The position numbers and the translations under genes were made by a program. Shown one piece after another: positions 33,097 through 45,361 of a stretch of DNA of 64,000 nucleotides; the stretch's first letter is position 1; every line of letters begins with the position of its first letter. The notes under the pieces are model-generated. The model worked only from the letters and a program-made list of their open reading frames with translations, was not told where the DNA came from and did not search any database. Source of the DNA: Girardinichthys multiradiatus (Eukaryota > Chordata > Actinopteri > Cyprinodontiformes > Goodeidae). The stretch covers positions 23,287,119-23,351,118 of the forward strand of contig NC_061808.1 of the NCBI RefSeq assembly GCF_021462225.1, given 5' to 3'.

Positions 33097-36000
33097 CAAT
33101 GCACATATGTACATAATATAGAACTGATCAAGGGTATACTTTCTTTTGTCAAGACCAGTGATGTCATCATCTCAATACTGTACGTCAGACATGTCAGTTT
33201 AGTGTTCAGTGATAAATGGAAAAATGATCTGTTGTAACACTCATATGGAATTTATTACAAAAAAACATATTATGATGGCTTATGCATCATCACATAAATT
33301 TCAAATGTTAAGATATCACTCGAGAAACATGTTAAAGCTCAGGATTTAATTGTTACCACTCTGTTACAGCATCTTATCTCCCAAAAACACTCTGTAGCCT
33401 CTCAGTTAATAAAGATGTTCCTAAACCCATGCAAGCATGACTTCCACAACACAGAGCTGTAACATTTCTAATGCAGTTGTGCTTGAGGGCAGTAAGATCG
33501 AAAACTTTTATTATTGGTTTTCAGTGATGTCCCTTGTGTACAGAGATATCTCTGGGTTTTCTAAATCTTTGAGTGTTTGATGTACTGTAGACTGTCAAAT
33601 CCCCTACATGCTTACTACTTTTACATTGAGAAACATAATTTTAAATCATTATCCGACTATACTTTTATAATATTATGACTTCTTACACTTAGCAGCAAGT
33701 TCCTCTACACATTTGTCTCTTTGGGAAGCTCTGTTTAATTCAAACATTCTTACTTACTTGCAATTAAGTAGCTTACATATACTTCAAAAACTCTTACTTT
33801 CTTTTGTTCCTTTTATTAAAGCAGGAATTGTGGTATTGGCAATGAAGTGTAAGTTTCTACATTTAATCCATTGTTTTTGTAATAACCCAAAAAACAACTG
33901 GGTTTGAATAATTTGCAGTTTACCGCATTCAATCTTTCACAATATTTCATCTTTTCAAAGTGATCTTTATAGCAAGTAGTCAAACACTCACAAACACTCT
34001 GGACAAGTTTTATAAGGTCCTGATATTAAACTCAGAAACCAAACATTCTCATGCAGAAACAAACGTAGGAGTTGCATCACCTAATCATGCAATGGGAGTC
34101 TGAGATTAGCCAATCAGAGTTCTCACAATAAGCACTAAATGCTAAGAATTGGTTTGCACACTGGGTGTATTTTAGCTCATGTGGTAATTTCACAGGATAT
34201 AAGAATCAGAGTTTGGACATTATGAACATATAAGAAGGAATGATATGATCAACCTTTATGATCTTGTATTGAGTTATAAGAGAGTCAAATGGAGCTACAG
34301 GTGGTTTTATATAAACAAAATTATACAACAACATCTTGGATAATGTCACTATTTTTAGAGACTAGCTCAATGCTTTGAGAAAGATGCTTTGTTTGACTAG
34401 ACTACAGAATAAAATGCAGCAGGCCATTTGCAATGGGTAGAAAAGTAGTTTTTTGAAACCAAAAGGTCAAAGTTCAAGGATTGTTTAGCATCACTAACAG
34501 CTCCACATAGACATATTTGTGTGGACACAGTCACCATGTTCTTACCTTTGAGGGTAAATGTTGCTTTTTTTGCATATAATGGCTAAAGTTGTTCCAGAAA
34601 CGTTCAAGGTGTACCTCTTTCCTTTCTTAATTTGGGAAAGTTGTGCTCAAGGCCTGTCATTGGAAAAAAAAACAGCATAAATATTTTTTAGCTTCAAAGT
34701 TCTCCAAAAAAGGTTAACAACACTCATAAATGTGTTCACCTGTCATTTACTCATTTTGGATGGATAATTTTAAATTACATTTTACATGTATTGTAAGTGC
34801 ATGTAACTAAAATACTTTTTTGCTGCTTGGGGATGTGATCACACCTCCTATCAAGTCCACATGTCACTCTGACACAAAAGCTATACTCATGATCAAACCA
34901 TCAGTGACGGTTCTGAAGCAAATTTATCACTGGGACCAGGGACCAGTGAGGGTGCAGAAAAAAGAATGACACAAAACAAAACAGGGCAACATTTCATCAT
35001 TTAATATGTTAAGTGAGCCACTTGTGGCTCTGGAGCTGTAGTTTGCAGACACCTGATCTAGCAGATGAAAACTGTGATCCTATCTCAATACGACTGAAGC
35101 TAAAAGTTTACCACCCTAATTTTTTTAAACTGTAAAGATAAAACAATGTAATTGGTCCAATTGACCAATCAGTTACGGTTTCTGTTACAGCGCTTATCAT
35201 CATAAGAAATTGATTTAGTATTATGTCTTTAGAACAGGGGTCATAACAGGGCCCAGGACCAGTTCTACAGAGACACTGGCCCCTGTTGGCTGCTGTCTAG
35301 AACCACCTGTGCCAACTGTCTCCTCTCCTTAGACCCCCTGCGTGGACTTAAGATCTCTGAGGAAGATTCCAATAGTATATTTCATTGGCAGAAGACGGAG
35401 CTTTGTAGTATCTTTTTTTATTAATTTGATTTAATAAATGCTAACTAGAAGCATGTCTACTATTTATTTATTAAGACTAACACGAGCACTTAAGACAAAA
35501 CAAACTGGTTCTCTATCTCTCCAAATGATACAACTTTAAGTCATTTTCTGATCATTACTATTACTGTAAAAATGTCTCAATTAAGTCTCTTTAAAGGATT
35601 CTATTTTTTAAAGCTTATGGATAATTGGGCATCATAGTTTGTTCATGCCCTGACCTTTTTATCTATTCTGTCTTAAAGAAAATAAAGACAAATGAAGATA
35701 TTGTTAACAATGTGTCCAAAGCATAGTCTGGTAGCTGTCTGTAGTTTGTCAGCAATATATCATTTATATATTCTCTTCAGCTTTTATTTGCAAACCTACA
35801 CATCTCCCTGCCTATCCCTATGGATGAAGTGAAGCTCTTCTTCATGGCATAATGATCCATTTCCTCTCATTCTTCTGCATAAAAAGAATTTCTGGTATCC
35901 TATATGTAAAGAAGTACTGCATCATGAGACAAATATAATCATGAGACTGAAAATAAATCTGAAAATGTGTTTCTGCTCAGTAAAACAAGGAGTACATACA

Positions 36001-37694
36001 GTGTGTGGGAAAAAAATGGTTCTCCTGATTTATGACTACTTTGAATTCAGTCAGTATCCACTGTGCTTCAATGAAAATAACCACCAACAGTGTCCAACAG
36101 CTGTCACTCCCTGCTATATCCATGGGTGGCTACCGTCTTACTATATATTGTCAATAAAATACTACCCTTCAGGGTCCTTGCAGAGAAGGATTTCAAGGCA
36201 GTAGAGCAGAGAGGGAAGAGGAGAGATGCACATGGTGGATTTTTTTTTTCCAAGTTTTGCAGTTAAAACAAAACATAAGCCTACAACAGGTGTCAAATTG
36301 TACGGCCATTGTTGAAGATGCTCCATCTAACAGTTTACAAACAATTGTCGTGTAATATCTTGATGTCTGTCCCGCCCCCGTCATTTCTGTCCAATGGGAA
36401 CAATGATCGTCACCCGCGTGGCTTTGTTTACAAGTAATAGTTCACTTGCAAAAAATACAATGCGAAAACAAACCGCACCAGATGAAAAAAATAAAGTTCG
36501 CTTTTGGTCCAGACCAAACAAGCGGACCAAAGGACTTTCCTGGTGTGAATACACCCTTAGAGCCTATGAAGTAGGGTTCACTGTGGCATGTGTCAAAATG
36601 TACACTTCCCAGATCTTCTGCTAAAAGCATCCAAAAACCCTAGAGTGCACCTGAACTGTTATGGCTCTGGAGCACCAGGTTTCCCCTCCCTTTAAATGCG
36701 GTTCAAGAATTTAGTGTAACTCCATCATTAAATGCCTTGGAAGACTAACCTTTCTCTGAGAAAAATTGTTTAGTCATATGGTGCAGATACTACAATATGC
36801 ATTATTTACATTGTCTAAATTTCTCTTTGTTTAAATAGCAATATTTTAAATATTCATGCTTTTACAGTATCTGTTTGTCTTATTTTATTTTTTATCTATA
36901 ATAAACAATTCTATCTTGATGAAATTATTTTGCTAGCTGCTTAACTGCCTTAATTAGACATTGTCAGTATAAGGAAAATTAAATGCATTTTTTGTCCATC
37001 TGTGTAGTCATTCTTATCTGCCCCATTCACATGACCATGAATAAAACACGACATCTGACAGTGTTTCAATGCTGCTCTTATTTTCCTGACTGAATTGAGG
37101 ACATACGAGTCAAAAGTAAGATAAACTAAAGCTTCTAACTACTTTAATGTGTGGATGAAAAGCATTTCAAGTGGTTGTTATTTTGACCTCTACCACTAGA
37201 TGTGGGCATTTGTTGTGGGTGCACCTTTAAAGAAAGAGACGACAGTATTACTATGCAATAAAACAAGTCAACATGTGTTCTGTTCATTAACAGTGCCACA
37301 AGCGTGAAACATTTAACATAAAAAGGGATGTGACAATACAATTCCATGTTTATTCAATTGCTGTGACATTGGTAATAATTACATAGTTTACAAAAATAAA
37401 ACACTGGGTCTTTACTTTAAAGGATGGATTCAGATTAAAGGCCTATTGTGGGGCATCTTTGTTTAAAACAGTCAGTGTTAAGATTTATAATCCACTCCCT
37501 TATTTAAATCATTACCTAATTATTTTTAAAAATGAAATAAAAACAAGTCTTATTTTAGAAAAAAGATGTCCATTGTCTGGTGCTTCAAGCTAAACACTCC
37601 TTCAAACAAATGAGCAAATTGTGGTTTAAAACAATATCACATATTGTTTTCTCAGTACATTTTGACTCATTTACACTATAAATTCCATTAGGCA
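33097..37694. other. Long AT-rich region, mostly unassigned
   Basis: No gene is supported over 4.6 kb. Weak repeat-like hints: 34995-35060 (GAGCCACTTGTGGCTCTGGAG, GCAGACACCTGATCTAG) resembles hAT-type fish repeats, and 36500-36560 (GGTCCAGACCAAACAAGCGG, TTCCTGGTGTGAATACACCC) resembles another dispersed fish repeat. Neither has borders that I can define. Confidence 0.35.
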
Positions 37695-37699
37695 ATATG

Positions 37700-38223
37700 T
37701 GTCAGGTTTAATCAACCTAACAATATTTATAACAACAATAAAAAGAAAAGAGAGACAAAGTATTAGTTCCTATTACTCGCTTTGCGAGGAGAGACGGTCA
37801 AGATTTGCTCAGTTACAGATCCCGCACCGCTCTGAAGCCTTTCCGACCGCTTCCTCTTTTTATTGTCTTTCGGGGGTCCCTAGTTTACAAAAACATTGTT
37901 CTCTAAAGGATGGGGGGAAACAACAACTGCATCGTAAACAGGTCATAAACAGCTTTATACATTAACAACACATTTCCCACAGTCTCCTACAACTGGTAGG
38001 GTCAGTTGTGACTTTTGTTGAGTGTAATCAGCCTTCATCTTTATGACCTCCTCAACTGGGCTGCTTCCTTCTCTGCTAGTTCAGCTCCATTTATGATCTT
38101 TGCCTGCAGACAAACACACACATCCTTTACTCACACATACATTATGAAAGGTTATATAATCAAATAGTCAAGTTAATAAATAGGAGAAACTATAAGACAA
38201 ATCTTTATTCAATTATTCCAACA
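37700..38223 (-). repeat. ERV-B 3' LTR
   Basis: 524 bp, reading TGTTGGAATAATTG...CCTGACA on the minus strand. A TATAAA lies at 37954-37959 and a polyadenylation signal AATAAA at 37859-37864, giving U3 of about 270 bases, a short R and U5 of about 150 bases. Confidence 0.95.
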
Positions 38224-38233
38224 TTTCCCCCCT
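38224..38233 (-). other. ERV-B polypurine tract
   Basis: On the minus strand AGGGGGGAAA runs directly into the TG of the 3' LTR, the expected primer for plus-strand synthesis. Confidence 0.85.
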
Positions 38234-38344
38234 GTTTGTCTTATATGTGCTCATATTCTCATATCACTTAACAGCCACTTCTGTCAGATTTTGTAACTGT
38301 AAGTTTATCTTCATGAGTACAAAGACAAGAGGTACTTACTGACA

Positions 38345-40110
38345 TTTAAATCACAGAATCATATAGAAATGGATCTGCATACAGGTCAGAAAATTGGTCA
38401 GTCCCATCCTCATCATCTTCATCATCCTGATGTTTAAATAACGGATAGAGTTGTGTAACTCTGCTTTCCATATGAGAAATAGCTGTGGTGATAAGACGGT
38501 TAAGCAGAGTACAAAAGCAGGGCATTCAACAATATCCACACAATGTCAAAATTGCAGCAAACACTGCAAAGGAAATTATTACTCGTGATACTAAAATTTT
38601 ATACTTCCCAAACATATCCAGCCAGGAGTCCCACATCGAGGCGTCTACTCCATAATGCTCTTTCATTTTGCCATTTAGAGATCTCAAACCTTCTATGGCT
38701 TTCGTTAGGCTGCCATCAGCTGCCGTGTTGTTAAGTATAAATGTGCAACATTTTTCTCCAAAAATGGCACAAACTTCTCCTTTTTCAGCTAGCAACATGT
38801 GCAAAGCAATTCTATTCTGGAATGCCATCAGGGAAGTTGAAGCCAATTAGTCATGGACAGTTCAAACCTGCTTTGTGTCCAATTTCCTAGTTTTTGTACA
38901 TTGTAGTGAATATAGTTGATCCTGTCTACGTTTTTGTTCAACATACATCACCAACAGATACTTGATTCAAATCCTGCAGCTACTTGATCAGTTAATTTAT
39001 CTTCATCTATAGCATCTATGTATGTAGAGTCTCCCTCAATCTGCCAAGCTGCTTCTCTGCACTTTCTGTCACACCAATCATGTGGATTTAACACTAAATA
39101 GTCCATCTGTTACTTCATCTACTAACATAGGATATAACCATAAAGTAATTAAGCACAGAGTCCTGTTACTTTTGAAGGTAATCAATCAAACAACCACCAC
39201 CAAATATCTCCTCTAGAGACTAGTTTAAAATACTTATTTACTTTTACAATTGTAATACACCATACTGCAATGAGATTTCCCAATTTATTACCTCTCTCTG
39301 TCATATTTATACATGTATAGTGTCCAGTGGTGATTCGCTTATGGAAAACTGATTTATCCTTCTCTGCTCTAATTACAGGAAAAACAGAATCCTTGTGCTG
39401 ACACATTTCATTAGGATTAGTTTGATTCATTACTTCCATCACACAGAGTTGTGGTATCACAGCTGGAATTATTTATAATAAAAGCCTTGAACCCAAACAC
39501 ACAACACAATCTCTTTTAGTCATGTTAGCTGCTTGTTCTACCATCAATAATCAGTTATTATTTGTTCCTGATACTCCTGTAATAACCTGGAACTTAGTCA
39601 TCTATGGTTAACTTTTCTAACATAATTTTCACTCTCTTCGCTTTGTTACCTGGATTACATTATCAGCTTTATGGAACTTAAACAACTTCTTTCAATAACT
39701 AGCATAAGCAGTGGTGCCCCACTCTGGTGTCCAATTATTTCCTTCATCAGCTACCATCATGGACCATGAGGTGTCTCTTCTATCATTAGTTAAGTACCAT
39801 TTATAACTTCTATAATCCTGTCCTTTCCTTCCTCATTTGGTCAAGCTAATGAGCGGGATCAGCACCACAGCTATGGTTTTAGATTTCACGCACACTTGAA
39901 TACCATAAGTATAAGAAGTTTGTTTAGTGCACATAGTTAGGTTATCTTGCCTTCCTTGATTTAGCGCTACTTGTTTCATATAACTCATAACAGATGTTGT
40001 TACATTCTAATTCATCTTGACTGGTTCCCAGAAGTACCAGAAAAATAAAAATCAATATAAGAAAAAAATATATATAACCACCCAGCATCGGAAAGCATTG
40101 TTCATTTATC
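38345..40110 (-). pseudogene. ERV-B env remnant
   Basis: Degenerate envelope gene. A hydrophobic leader-like segment is near 40070-40010, and surface-subunit-like pieces lie in 39460-39182 with N-glycosylation sites (NQT, NMT). The transmembrane subunit is in 38846-38526. This last 106-codon piece holds a CX6CC motif (38745-38771), the hallmark of gamma-type transmembrane subunits that pair by disulfide, and a hydrophobic anchor near its end. A TGA at 38526-38528 cuts off a tail that would otherwise run about 60 more codons in the same frame, ending in an acidic segment. Further stops lie upstream, including one just before the 38846 piece. Not functional as a whole. Confidence 0.75.
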
Positions 40111-40229
40111 TAAAAGTCATTTTGGCTGAAATTTTCACTCCTCTAAATGGTTCCAGTGTCTTAATTGTCTTCACTGACTTTCGGATCTCTCCAGACTCTA
40201 AATGTCTGGGTCCACCCTATTATCAGTCT

Positions 40230-42710
40230 ATAAATCACTTCCCCTGACGGAGCTTTCAACCGAAATGATCTTTTTACAATGTGTAAGGTGAATCCAGGTT
40301 CATCTCTCAGTTATTTTACTGCCCTGGCAGTGGTTAATAATAACTAATATGGATCCTCCCACTTAGGTGAAATACCAATGTTTCTTCTTTACACTCCTTA
40401 TTAACACCCAGTCTCCTGGTTTCACTAGTTAGTTTTCCTGCTGGGAAATAGAACATTCCTCATTAGTTTGAATTTGTTTCTGTTGCTTTCTAACATACTC
40501 CTCATATAATCAACTAGGTTAGCTTCTTCATCTAACTCCCACTTATTTTTAATTGTGGTAGTCTGTATGGTCTTCCAAATAACATTTCATAGGGTGTTAG
40601 CCCTGAGGTGCTTGTAATGTTTAGTTGGAAATAGTTCTATCCATTTAGAAAATGCATCTATAATGACTAAACAGAACTTTTTCCCTTCACTATGGTTTAA
40701 CTCAATAAAATCCATATGAATTGTTTGAAAAGGGTATCTTAGTTTTGCAAATTGTCCCCTTTGTTGTCTTAAATTCCCTTGTGGATAATGTTTTACACAT
40801 GCTAAACATGTTTTACAAAAATTTTTAATAAGAATTTTTTAGAATTCAATCAATATGTTATATAATATTAATATATCTGTCCTACTATTCCCCCCTGTTG
40901 AGACATTATGAAACACGATGGCTCAAATATTGCTTCCATTTATAGGTTCTTTGGTAGGACAGGTTTATTATCTGGTCAAATATAGTTTTTATCTTTTAAT
41001 TCAGCTCCATGTTTTTTCCACATTTCTATCTCCTGTAGTGAGCTTTATTGTTGCATCTTTTCTAACACTATATCCATTGTCACCAATGCATATCCTGTTT
41101 GTGTCTTCTCCCTCTCATCTTTTTAGAGAAATCATTCACATAAACTATTTCGTGATCCTGCAAATCACTTCTAATTTTTTTTTTTTTTTTTTTTTTTTTC
41201 CTAATTCTGCAGTATCAATGCTGAAACTGCATGGGAAACTCTTAAGGTTAAAAGGTTAAACAACACTATTGCAGCACTGCAACTGTCATTTTAGGCTGCA
41301 ATTACAGCTCTCACACAATATAGTTGGACACACGCAACACTATCTAGTTTTGAAAAGAAATAGGCTATTATTTTCATTTTATCTCCATGTTGTTGAACCA
41401 GAACTGAAGTCATAAAATGTCCCTTGCAATCTACCATCTGAACAAACGGTTTACTTTAATCTGGTAATGCTAAAGCAGTACTGGAAACCAGAACTTGTTT
41501 TATGTTGGTAAATGCTTCTTCAGCTTCTAAACTCCATTTCAATTTAGACGTCATTTTCAGCTCTTCCTCATACATTAATTTGTTTAATGGAGCTACTATT
41601 TCTGCATAATTTGACACCCAGTTTCTACAATAATTAGTTAGTCCAAGGAAGGACATCATTTGCTTTTTTGTTACTGGTTTTAGAACTTGTAATATTGCAG
41701 TCTTTCTTTCTTCTACAATTGTGCGTCCCCCTGCGCTAAGATTATGACCTAAGTATTTAACCTCATTTTTACACAATTGAAGTTTGTTTTTACTAACTTT
41801 GTCCTTCTTCTGCTAAATGTTTTAATAATGCTATTGTATCATTTTTACAAGTCTCCTCATCAGGAGAGGCTAATAGCACATCATCAACATATAGTAAAAC
41901 CTGACTACCTCCTGGAGGGTCAAACTTGGCCATACTTGCACTCATTTCCTGAAAGTATATAGTTGGACTTTCACAGTAACCTTGAGGTAGTCTGGTATAA
42001 GTATATCTTTGTCCCTCAAAGGTAAATGCAAACCAGAACTGCCTATCTTTCCTGTTGATGGAGCTTGTTTTTTAACTGGAAAAATGGGGGTGTTACATGG
42101 TGAATCCTCACATTTTATTATCACCCCTGCAGTTATTAAATCCTTTATTACTGGTTTTATTCCTTCATGAGCATCATATTTCAAAGGGTATTATTTATTC
42201 TGGGCCTATATTCTGTTTTTGCTCTAATCTGAACAGGTAATGCTCCTTTACTAAACCCACATCAGTAGGGTCTGTTGACCATAATTTATCAGGGACTTCA
42301 CTCAAAAACTGTTCCTCCTGTTCAGTAAGGAATAGTTCTCATTGTTGTTTTGTATGCAAATGTATCCCTTCCTGCACTGTCACTGTCCAAAATAATAATT
42401 TTCTAATTAATCCTGTGGATGCACTAGTTTCTGTATTCATTATTGTTACAAACCAGTCTGTGACATCTTTTCCCCTCTGCACTATTCTCCCCATATCATG
42501 CTACTTAAGTTCTTTATCCTTGAATAAAGATATTTGTGGAGGTGACCACATGTTGCAGAGCTTCCTAGTGTCTTCCTCTAACACTACTTCAGCAAATGAC
42601 GTACTCTTCCTATCTGTATAAACATAAGTTACCATGACTTTTATAGGGGTTACTTTATTTAATACTTCTTCATAAATTTTATCTTGTCCAGGAGTATTTT
42701 TATACCACAT
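40230..42710 (-). pseudogene. ERV-B pol remnant (protease-RT linker, RT, RNase H, integrase)
   Basis: From right to left: a linker-like frame (42710-42501); the RT N-terminal part (42184 to about 42055); the RT palm with an intact YVDD box (41880-41891); the connection region (41776-41456); then integrase. Integrase has a zinc-binding region near 40830-40780, a catalytic core with two aspartate blocks between about 40710 and 40650, and a C-terminal PGDW motif (40392-40420). A deletion plus frameshift near 42040-42055 removes the RT segment that normally carries the first catalytic aspartate. A second deletion near 40605-40618 removes the part of the integrase core with the catalytic glutamate. 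Many stops are scattered. The order and motifs are gammaretrovirus-like. Confidence 0.8.
41175..41199. repeat. T25 homopolymer inside ERV-B pol
   Basis: Twenty-five T in a row on the plus strand (A25 in the proviral sense), between RNase H and integrase pieces. It may be an expanded A-rich stretch of pol or a small A-tailed insertion. Confidence 0.9.
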
Positions 42711-44190
42711 GGTAATATGTAGATCATCTGGTGTAATCTGATCTTATAGTTGAGTAATAACATTTCTTCCTTCTGTTAGTAAAGCTGTCCCTACGTCTAG
42801 GGGTGGCTTATTCAGAACATCCAGTAAATAGTGGTAATAAGGTGGTCCTACTCCTTTTTTTAACATCAACACCCTGATGTGTATTGTCTGTAATCTCCTC
42901 TGCTCACTCCTCTCTGACCCCTGCGGTTTTTGTCCTCTGCCTCTAATTTTTTCTCTTCCTCTGTTGTTTTAATAATAACTTCTTCTTCTTGCTGAAAAAA
43001 AGGTGTTGCCTATTTATTTATTTATTTATTTATTTTTTCCTTCTTCTTTTTCTGCATGGAGGGCATGATTTACATAGTTTTCTAGATTTGCTGTGGGGAA
43101 CCCTATAAAATATCTCCTTACCCAGATATTAATTGCATCCCTGGAACCAGCATGTAGTGCATTTTTTAACTGCTGTCAATAAGCTCCTTGCTTATTGTAG
43201 ACCACTATGTATTTTAAACACTTTTGTCAGTCTAATCCTATATTCTTCAAAAGGTTATTCCTCATTTTGTTTCACTCTGGCTATCAAAAAGAGTAAAATA
43301 TTTTCTAAGGTTACACAGAAAAAAAAAACATGTCATGCCATGAACCTCCGTGACACGCTGTATCAACAGCCTTCAGCATCTCAAAACAATAATAATAAAA
43401 AAAAAACACAAATAAAACATACATGAGGTACAACCATGGTGGGGATGGATTTATTCACCAAAGGGACTCATTTTAGCCCATCTTATCCTGTCAAACCTCA
43501 TCAGATCTTTGGTACAAAACAAAAACTTTCCACCTGCTCTTTACTCCCTTTCTTCTGTCCTGCTATTCCACTCTGCAAGTTTATCAAAAATTACTTCTTA
43601 GCCCTCTGACCTTTTCTGCTTTCCACAAAAACGTCCATTCTTGTCTCCTGCATCACATCTCTCTCTTTTTAGTTATTTTTAAGCAATAATCTACATCCTC
43701 ATCTACATTACTGCTTTGTCCATTTTTCTTAAATCACGTTTACTTTTAATGTACTTTTAATTATTGCATCCTATAGATCACCTAATTTTTTTTTTTTAGA
43801 GTTTAAACGACGATCATAATGATATGTGGTTATCCATTTATCTAAATATTTTTAATTTACTCGGATCTTGTGCTTCTATGAACTTCTAATCTTTGCATTG
43901 TAGTTCGTTTTTCAATTTATTTTTACTAGCCCCTTTTCCCATGTTTTGATTTAAATTTGATTTAAATTTGGTCCAGCATATAAATACCTAGGGTATTCTA
44001 AATACTGGATTTTTCTCTTCAGTAGGGTGACAGAAAAATCTCCTTTTGTGGTAATTCTCACTTCAACTCTTTCGAGTGGAGAATTCTTGCCTTTGCTTCC
44101 ACAAAAGTTAGTCACTAACAATCCTACTGTTTTTGGTATGAGGTAAAACCTAGTGGTTTAAATCCTCCATTTATTTCTCACATACACACA
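42711..44190 (-). pseudogene. ERV-B gag region, heavily decayed
   Basis: By position this should hold gag and the start of pol. No frame above 100 codons survives on the minus strand, and I cannot point to a capsid major homology region or a zinc knuckle. A (TTTA)n tract sits at 43009-43036 and A or T runs at 43320-43328, 43395-43405 and 43788-43798. Confidence 0.4.
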
Positions 44191-44192
44191 TT

Positions 44193-44546
44193 TAAACGCA
44201 GATTTTACTTAGTATTTTTTTGTTGTTTAAAATACTTAAATGCAGATTTTACTTAGTATTTTTTGTTGTTTAAAATACTTAAACACAGACTCCGCCGTTC
44301 TGGAAACACGGAATTTTAGTATTACTTTCTTAATACTTAAGAGAACTCTGTCGTCCCCTATAACCTCGGAATTTTCAGTATTTTTACTAATACTTTAAGC
44401 AGAACTCCGGCGCACTGCTGTTAACCTCGGAATTTTCAGTATTTTCACTAATACTTTAAGCAGAACTCCGGCGCACTGCTGTTAACCTCGGAATTTTCAG
44501 TATTTTCACTAATACTTTAAGCAGAACTCTGGCGCACTGCTGTTAC
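44193..44546. repeat. Tandem repeats in the ERV-B leader
   Basis: Three near-identical 61-bp units start at 44364, 44425 and 44486 (each CCTCGGAATTTTCAGTATTT...) and end at 44546. A degenerate unit precedes them at about 44306, and a related shorter set with 43-45-bp spacing (AAACGCAGATTTTACTTAG) starts at 44193, 44238 and 44281. All share a TTAGTATT...AATACTTAA core. The repeats sit between the primer site and gag, where packaging or RNA-structure signals usually lie. Confidence 0.92.
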
Positions 44547-44808
44547 CTGTCAGTGCCTAGGTTCACAGGGTTTCACTTCACGCAATGACCCCCAGTCATT
44601 CGTCACACTTTTGTTTTAAATCCAGATTCAACTCACCACTTTGTCCTCTCCTCTCTCTCTCAGAGTTCCGTCAGCCGTCAGACCCCAGCGGGCGGGCCGA
44701 AATCCAGTCCAGGAAAGGGTCTGTGTGTCTTCCTGATGAAAACAGCCGTGCGCACGGTCTTTTCCTGGAGTCTACCGACCCGCTGGAACCATCAGGCGTA
44801 GTTGGAAT

Positions 44809-44826
44809 CCGGCTCTCGAAGGACCA
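44809..44826 (-). other. ERV-B primer-binding site, tRNA-Tyr-like
   Basis: Six bases after the 5' LTR the minus strand reads TGGTCCTTCGAGAGCCGG. The first 12 bases complement the 3' end CTCGAAGGACCA of tyrosine tRNA as I remember it. After that, two extra bases (AG) interrupt the match before CCGG resumes. Confidence 0.6.
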
Positions 44827-44832
44827 AATTAA

Positions 44833-45356
44833 TGTCAGGTTTAATCAACCTAACAATATTTATAACAACAATAAAAAGAAAAGAGAGACAAAGTATTAGT
44901 TCCTTTTACTCGCTTTGCGAGGAGAGACAGTCAAGATTTGCTCAGTTACAGATCTCGCACCGCTCTAAAGCCTATCCGACCGCTTCCTCTTTTTATTGTC
45001 TTTCGGGGGTCCCTAGTTTACAAAAACATTGTTCTCTAAAGGATGGGGGGAAACAACAACTGCATCGTAAACAGGTCATAAACAGCTTTATACATTAACA
45101 ACACATTTCCCACAGTCTCCTACAACTGGTAGGGTCAGTTGTGACTTTTGTTGAGTGTAATCAGCCTTCATCTTTATGACCTCCTCAACTGGACTGCTTC
45201 CTTCTCTGCTAGTTCAGCTCCATTTATGATCTTTGCCTGCAGACAAACTCACACATCCTTTACTCACACATACATTATGAAAGGTTATATAATCAAATAG
45301 TCAAGTTAATAAATAGGAGAAACTATAAGAAAAATCTTTATTCAATTATTCCAACA
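44833..45356 (-). repeat. ERV-B 5' LTR
   Basis: 524 bp, the same as the 3' LTR except for 8 substitutions. TATAAA at 45087-45092 and AATAAA at 44992-44997 (minus strand). It borders the primer site on the internal side and ATATG on the outside. Confidence 0.95.
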
Positions 45357-45361
45357 ATATG

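Larger units (their letters stand above)
37700..45356 (-). mobile_element. ERV-B, endogenous retrovirus with both LTRs
   Basis: A 7657-bp provirus in minus orientation. Two 524-bp LTRs (37700-38223 and 44833-45356) start TG and end CA and are flanked by the 5-bp direct repeat ATATG (37695-37699 and 45357-45361). A tRNA primer site follows the 5' LTR and a polypurine tract precedes the 3' LTR. The order is leader with tandem repeat, gag region, pol (RT, RNase H, integrase), then env. The RT and integrase pieces resemble gammaretrovirus-like and epsilonretrovirus-like pol. The two LTRs differ at 8 positions by my count (about 1.5%), all substitutions. The internal genes carry stops, frameshifts and deletions, so the copy is replication-defective. 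Confidence 0.95.

Noticed and set aside
44193..44546. CRISPR-like array (regular repeats)
   Set aside because: The units are directly abutting tandem repeats with no unique spacers, and the setting is a vertebrate endogenous retrovirus.
44585..45098. Open frames of about 100 codons on the plus strand across the ERV-B leader and 5' LTR
   Set aside because: They are antisense to the provirus and one is repeated in the 3' LTR (37699-37965), so it is an LTR shadow.
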